From: Escherichia ruysiae | GTDB lineage: Bacteria > Pseudomonadota > Gammaproteobacteria > Enterobacterales > Enterobacteriaceae | Reading direction: 5' to 3' (one strand) | NCBI RefSeq assembly: GCF_902498915.1 | Contig: NZ_CABVLQ010000001.1 | Length of the DNA stretch: 64,000 bases | Part shown: positions 59,827-64,000 of the stretch, piece by piece | Layout of the letters: each line of letters begins with the position of its first letter | Numbering within the stretch: position 1 is the stretch's first letter | Notes under the pieces: generated by a model | Seen by the model: only the letters and a program-made list of their open reading frames with translations | The model's database searches: none | Told to the model about the DNA's origin: nothing | Made by a program: the position numbers and the translations under genes

Positions 59827-60267
59827 TTCCGGAAGATAATTATATCAAGGCAAAAATCACACGATAATTTATCGAAAAACTGGTCGATCGTGAACAAATC
59901 GGCCAGTGCTTAAGGTCTTACTTTAAATGGGTAGTACCCTGGATGATAATTTATTTTTATGATTCCTGCTGCATTAATACAAAAATGATATTAATCGCAA
60001 AAATCAAACCATTATGTTAATCACTTGATTAACTTACGCTGCTTTTCTTTCTTGCCCTTCCTTGCCTGAACAACTTGGCTGCGGTACTACGATTTGCTGT
60101 TAATTTTCGGCACATCACTAGATAACCCGCCATGACCTGCTACCTTTAAAATACCTGAATGTCAACAGGTTAACTAATGAGATATCGTTATAATCCTTTT
60201 GATATTAGGCGCAATTTAATGTCATATATAGCCTTATCGATCACGTGGTTAATTTAAGGACAAGAAT
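59827..60267. other. Long AT-rich gap before yoaC
   Basis: This 441-bp gap has no gene that I can support. It is AT-rich and contains several short inverted repeats, for example CTGGTCGATC/GAACAAATCGGCCAG near 59880. A possible -10 box, TATAAT, is at 60190-60195, with no clear -35. The yoaC ribosome site TTAAGGACAAGAAT follows. Confidence 0.6.
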
Positions 60268-60567
60268 ATGCCTGCTGTAATAGATAAAGCCCTGGATTTT
60301 ATTGGTGCCATGGATATATCAACACCAACCCCCAGCTCTATGAATGAAAGTACGGCGAAGGGAATATTTAAATATTTGAAAGAACTGGGAGTACCCGCGA
60401 GTACCGCCGATATTACTGCGCGAGCCGAACAGGAAGGCTGGAATCCTGGATTCACGGAAAAAATGGTGGGATGGGCAAAAAAAATGGAATCTGGCGAACG
60501 CGTGGTGATTAAAAATCCAGAATACTTCTCGTCCTATATGCAGGAAGAGCTTAAAGCACTGGTATAA
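60268..60567 (+). CDS. yoaC: YoaC, DUF1889 family protein
   Basis: A 99-residue soluble, mostly helical protein, MPAVIDKALDFIGAMDISTP at the start. It has no membrane segment or signal. The family has a known small helical structure but no function. The sequence GFTEKMVGWAKKMESGERV is typical. It is monocistronic, between a long AT-rich upstream gap and its own terminator. Confidence 0.92.
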   Translation: MPAVIDKALDFIGAMDISTPTPSSMNESTAKGIFKYLKELGVPASTADITARAEQEGWNPGFTEKMVGWAKKMESGERVVIKNPEYFSSYMQEELKALV

Positions 60568-60596
60568 GTTAAATCTCTACCAGCCCAAATGAGCCA

Positions 60597-60632
60597 GGAC
60601 GCTTTTTTATCACATAAAAGCGTCCTTTTTTT
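60597..60632 (+). terminator. yoaC terminator
   Basis: GGACGCTTTT, loop, AAAAGCGTCC followed by seven T residues. It starts 30 bp after the yoaC stop. Confidence 0.85.
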
Positions 60633-60753
60633 CTAACCATCAAAAACACTACTTAATTCATTCAACCAGTACAGCCCCTCAATTTTCTGGTTCAAACGCT
60701 ACGGGCCAAAGGGTTCGCTTGTCATAATGCGCCCTGTTGAAACTAACATTGTA

Positions 60754-60933
60754 TTACTCGTCTTCATCCTCAAAACGCGCCACAATCCGCTCGCCGGAAT
60801 GGTTGGCGCGTAACTCTTCAGCTACCAGTGCGATTGCCTGACCGCTGCTCATCCCCTGTGCCATCAGTTCCTGAATACGCTCAACGGCTTTTTGCTGCTG
60901 TTCATGGGTGAGTGAAGGTAAACCTGCAAACAT
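60754..60933 (-). CDS. yoaH: YoaH, UPF0181 family small protein
   Basis: A 59-residue protein, [20 protein letters not shown] at the start and ARFEDEDE at the end. It is a soluble, acidic helical protein of the UPF0181 family; function unknown. It diverges from pabB across a 73-bp gap that must hold both promoters. It is below the usual length cutoff and easy to miss. Confidence 0.9.
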
Positions 60934-61006
60934 TGTTAACTCCTGCTAAATTGTTGGCGCTAATTATTTCATGCTACCCGGCACATAGCCAGTAGAGTCA
61001 GGACTG

Positions 61007-62368
61007 ATGAAGACGTTATCTCCCGCTGTGATTACTTTACCCTGGCGTCAGGACGCCGCTGAATTTTATTTTTCCCGCTTAAGCCACCTGCCATGGGCGA
61101 TGCTTTTGCACTCTGGCTATGCCGAGCATCCGTATAGCCGCTTTGATATTGTGGTGGCAGACCCGATTTGCACCTTAACAACTTACGGCAGTGAAACTGT
61201 TTTGTGTAAAGGCGAAACCCGCACAACAACCGCTGACGATCCGTTAACAGTACTCCAGCAGGCGCTGGAGCGTGCAAACATTCACCCGTCGCATAACGAT
61301 GATTTGCCATTTCAGGGTGGCGCGCTGGGTTTATTTGGTTACGATCTGGGTCGCCGTTTTGAGTCACTGCCAGAAGTGGCGCAGAGAGATATCGACCTGC
61401 CTGATATGGCGGTAGGTATTTACGACTGGGCACTGATTGTCGACCACCAGCGCCAGACTGTTTCTTTGCTGAGTCATGATGATGTCAATGCCCGTCTGGC
61501 CTGGCTGGAAAACCAGCAAATCACACCGCAGGGTGATTTTGCGCTAACCTCAGCCTGGCAATCTAATATGAGCCGCGAACAGTATGGCGAAAAATTTCGT
61601 CAGGTGCAGGAATATTTGCACAGTGGCGACTGTTACCAGGTAAATCTCGCCCAGCGTTTTCAGGCTACCTATTGCGGTGATGAATGGCAGGCATTCGTTC
61701 AGCTTAATCAGGCCAATCACGCACCGTTTAGTGCATTCCTGCGTCTGGAACAAGGCACAATTTTAAGCCTCTCGCCAGAGCGTTTTATTCTTTGTGATGA
61801 CGGTGAGATCCAGACCCGTCCAATTAAAGGCACACTGCCACGTCTGCCCGCTCCTCTGGAAGATAGCAAACAGGCAGAAAAACTGGCGAACTCGCCAAAA
61901 GATCGCGCTGAAAACCTGATGATTGTTGATTTAATGCGTAATGATATTGGTCGCGTTGCGGTGCCTGGTTCAGTAAAAGTGCCGGAACTGTTTGTGGTGG
62001 AACCTTTTCCCGCTGTGCACCACCTGGTGAGTACCATTACAGCTCAACTACCCGAACAACTTCATGCCAGCGATCTGCTGCGCGCGGCTTTTCCTGGTGG
62101 CTCAATCACCGGGGCACCGAAAGTTCGGGCAATGGAAATTATCGATGAACTGGAACCGCAGCGACGCAACGCCTGGTGCGGAAGCATTGGCTATTTGAGC
62201 TTCTGTGGCAATATGGATACCAGCATCACTATCCGCACGCTGACTGCCATTAACGGTCAAATTTACTGTTCTGCGGGCGGCGGTATTGTCGCCGATAGTC
62301 AGGAAGAAGCGGAATATCAGGAAACTTTTGATAAAGTTAATAGGATATTACGCCAACTGGAGAAGTAA
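61007..62368 (+). CDS. pabB: Aminodeoxychorismate synthase component I
   Basis: A 453-residue chorismate-binding enzyme. With the glutamine amidotransferase PabA it makes 4-amino-4-deoxychorismate for folate synthesis. The chorismate-binding core is visible: YLHSGDCYQVNLAQRF, the lysine in RPIKGTLPR that attacks C2 (Lys274), ENLMIVDLMRNDIGRV, and PGGSITGAPKVRAMEIIDEL near the end. The N-terminal domain binds tryptophan structurally in E. coli. The nudL start is 3 bp downstream, so the two are coupled. Confidence 0.97.
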   Translation: MKTLSPAVITLPWRQDAAEFYFSRLSHLPWAMLLHSGYAEHPYSRFDIVVADPICTLTTYGSETVLCKGETRTTTADDPLTVLQQALERANIHPSHNDDLPFQGGALGLFGYDLGRRFESLPEVAQRDIDLPDMAVGIYDWALIVDHQRQTVSLLSHDDVNARLAWLENQQITPQGDFALTSAWQSNMSREQYGEKFRQVQEYLHSGDCYQVNLAQRFQATYCGDEWQAFVQLNQANHAPFSAFLRLEQGTILSLSPERFILCDDGEIQTRPIKGTLPRLPAPLEDSKQAEKLANSPKDRAENLMIVDLMRNDIGRVAVPGSVKVPELFVVEPFPAVHHLVSTITAQLPEQLHASDLLRAAFPGGSITGAPKVRAMEIIDELEPQRRNAWCGSIGYLSFCGNMDTSITIRTLTAINGQIYCSAGGGIVADSQEEAEYQETFDKVNRILRQLEK

Positions 62369-62371
62369 GAC

Positions 62372-62950
62372 GTGGACTACCGTAGCCTGACGCTTGATGA
62401 TTTTTTATCGCGCTTTCAACTTTTACGCCCGCAGATAAACCGGGAAACCTTAAATCATCGTCAGGCTGCCGTGTTAATCCCTATCGTTCGCCGATCGCAG
62501 CCGGGGTTATTGCTCACACAGCGTTCTATTCATCTGCGCAAACACGCCGGACAGGTGGCGTTTCCTGGTGGTGCAGTAGATGACACTGATGCGTCAGTTA
62601 TTGCCGCTGCGTTGCGCGAAGCCGAAGAAGAGGTTGCTATCCCCCCTTCCGCCGTCGAAGTTATCGGCGTGCTGCCGCCCGTCGATAGCGTAACGGGCTA
62701 CCAGGTAACGCCAGTGGTTGGCATTATCCCGCCTGATTTACCTTATCGTGCCAGTGAAGATGAAGTTTCCGCAGTGTTTGAAATGCCGCTCGCCCAGGCA
62801 TTACATCTGGGTCGTTATCACCCGTTAGATATCTACCGCCGTGGTGATTCACATCGGGTATGGCTTTCCTGGTACGAACAGTATTTTGTATGGGGAATGA
62901 CCGCAGGCATAATTCGTGAGCTGGCGCTGCAAATTGGTGTGAAATCCTGA
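62372..62950 (+). CDS. nudL: NudL, Nudix hydrolase (putative CoA pyrophosphatase)
   Basis: A 192-residue Nudix hydrolase of the NUDT7/CoAse group. The Nudix box is GGAVDDTDASVIAAALREAE followed by EEVAI, with the CoAse-linked N-terminal LLTQRSIHLRKHAGQVAFPG motif. It probably splits coenzyme A or its derivatives into 3',5'-ADP and phosphopantetheine. The start is GTG (62372), 3 bp after pabB, giving DYRSLTLDDFL. Confidence 0.93.
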   Translation: MDYRSLTLDDFLSRFQLLRPQINRETLNHRQAAVLIPIVRRSQPGLLLTQRSIHLRKHAGQVAFPGGAVDDTDASVIAAALREAEEEVAIPPSAVEVIGVLPPVDSVTGYQVTPVVGIIPPDLPYRASEDEVSAVFEMPLAQALHLGRYHPLDIYRRGDSHRVWLSWYEQYFVWGMTAGIIRELALQIGVKS

Positions 62951-63133
62951 CTATACTTATCTTTACATCTACAAAACACTACTTGAGACAATCATCGCAA
63001 TATTAGTTAAATCGCGGTTTTTGATTAGTTTAATTCATGTGAATAGTTAAGCCTGTCGCCGCGTTCCCTCTTACACTATGCGTTGTTATTAGTTCGTTAC
63101 TGGATGTCCAGTCACCTTGTCAGGAGTATTATC

Positions 63134-64000
63134 GTGATTAGTCTATTCGACATGTTTAAGGTGGGGATTGGTCCCTCATCTTCCCATACCGTAGGGCCTA
63201 TGAAGGCAGGTAAACAGTTCGTCGATGATCTGGTCGAAAAAGGCTTACTGGATAGCGTTACCCGCGTTGCCGTGGACGTTTATGGTTCACTTTCGCTGAC
63301 GGGTAAAGGCCACCATACCGATATCGCCATTATTATGGGTCTTGCAGGTAACGAACCTGCCACCGTGGATATCGACAGTATTCCCGGTTTTATTCGCGAC
63401 GTAGAAGAGCGCGAACGCCTGCTGCTGGCGCAGGGACGGCATGAAGTGGATTTTCCGCGTGACAACGGTATGCGTTTTCATAACGGCAACCTGCCGTTGC
63501 ATGAAAACGGTATGCAAATCCATGCTTATAACGGTGATGAAGTCGTCTACAGCAAAACTTATTATTCCATCGGCGGCGGCTTTATCGTCGATGAAGAACA
63601 TTTTGGTCAGGATGCCGCAAACGACGTGAGCGTGCCGTATCCGTTCAAATCCGCCACTGAGCTGCTGGCGTACTGTAATGAAACTGGCTATTCCCTTTCC
63701 GGTCTGGCAATGCAAAACGAACTGGCGCTGCACAGCAAAAAAGAGATCGATGAATATTTTGCTCATGTCTGGCAAACCATGCAGGCATGTATCGATCGCG
63801 GAATGAATACCGAAGGCGTATTGCCTGGCCCGCTGCGTGTTCCACGCCGTGCGTCTGCCCTGCGCCGGATGCTGGTTTCCAGCGATAAACTGTCTAACGA
63901 TCCGATGAATGTCATCGACTGGGTAAATATGTTTGCGCTGGCGGTAAACGAAGAAAACGCCGCCGGTGGTCGCGTGGTAACTGCACCAACCAACGGAGCC
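63134..64000 (+). CDS. sdaA: L-serine deaminase I (5' part, cut by window end)
   Basis: The first 289 codons of an approximately 454-residue iron-sulfur L-serine dehydratase that converts serine to pyruvate and ammonia. The start is GTG, giving ISLFDMFKVGIGPSSSHTVG, the diagnostic N-terminus. Further conserved parts are GSLSLTGKGHHTDIAIIMGL and, at the window end, VNMFALAVNEENAAGGRVVT. The C-terminal cluster cysteines lie beyond 64000. A GGAG ribosome site precedes the start. It is a single gene here, 183 bp downstream of nudL. Confidence 0.95.
   Translation, partial: MISLFDMFKVGIGPSSSHTVGPMKAGKQFVDDLVEKGLLDSVTRVAVDVYGSLSLTGKGHHTDIAIIMGLAGNEPATVDIDSIPGFIRDVEERERLLLAQGRHEVDFPRDNGMRFHNGNLPLHENGMQIHAYNGDEVVYSKTYYSIGGGFIVDEEHFGQDAANDVSVPYPFKSATELLAYCNETGYSLSGLAMQNELALHSKKEIDEYFAHVWQTMQACIDRGMNTEGVLPGPLRVPRRASALRRMLVSSDKLSNDPMNVIDWVNMFALAVNEENAAGGRVVTAPTNGA

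Noticed and set aside
1..64000. CRISPR arrays, insertion sequences, prophage, integrons, tRNA or rRNA genes
   Set aside because: I found no regular spaced repeats, transposase or integrase frames, or tRNA/rRNA-like sequences; the only repeats are REP-type palindromes and isolated hairpins.

Overview
The window is Escherichia chromosome: E. coli or a close relative, possibly a divergent lineage. Almost every gene matches, in order and orientation, the E. coli K-12 interval from cho to sdaA as I remember it. Typical Escherichia REP palindromes sit in the gaps. Several proteins (AstE, Ves, CdgI) differ from my memory of K-12 at many residues, while housekeeping proteins such as GapA look essentially identical. 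There is no rRNA, tRNA, insertion sequence, prophage or CRISPR array. All K-12 comparisons are from memory, not from an alignment.

Layout. 0.2-2.3 kb: cho (SOS nuclease), ves, and spy with a clear BaeR box. 2.7-8.7 kb: the five-gene astCADBE arginine-catabolism operon on the minus strand, with a sigma-54 promoter. 9.1-18.8 kb: xthA, then ydjXYZ-ynjABCDE, a poorly understood membrane/redox/ABC-transporter/sulfurtransferase operon, then ynjF, nudG and ynjH. 19.2-28.1 kb: gdhA, the minus-strand group ydjA-selD-topB, sppA, ansA and pncA. 28.3-36.8 kb: yeaC and msrB diverging from gapA-yeaD, then yeaE, mipA and the stress kinase pair yeaG-yeaH behind a sigma-54 promoter motif. 37.1-46.5 kb: three GGDEF proteins (cdgI, dgcJ, dgcP), yeaK, the 2-nitroimidazole efflux pair nimR/nimT, and several very small membrane proteins (yoaI, yoaK, yoaJ) that are easy to miss. 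46.7-52.9 kb: leuE, a broken dmlR, dmlA and yeaVWX, probably a route for quaternary amines and malate-type C4 compounds. 53-64 kb: rnd, fadD, yeaY, tsaB, yoaA, yoaB, yoaC, yoaH, pabB, nudL and the 5' part of sdaA.

The most notable strain-specific events are three. dmlR has lost most of its reading frame: the HTH-coding part is joined out of frame to a relic of the last codons. The ydjE-ydjL block expected between pncA and yeaC is absent, leaving 156 bp that contains a perfect 11-bp inverted repeat. ynjI is absent between gdhA and topB, so the gdhA terminator lies inside the 3' end of topB. The best candidate for an under-described system is ydjXYZ-ynjABCDE. It combines two SNARE-associated/TVP38-type membrane proteins, a Cys-rich lipoprotein, an AhpD-like protein, an unusual binding-protein ABC transporter and a three-domain exported rhodanese.
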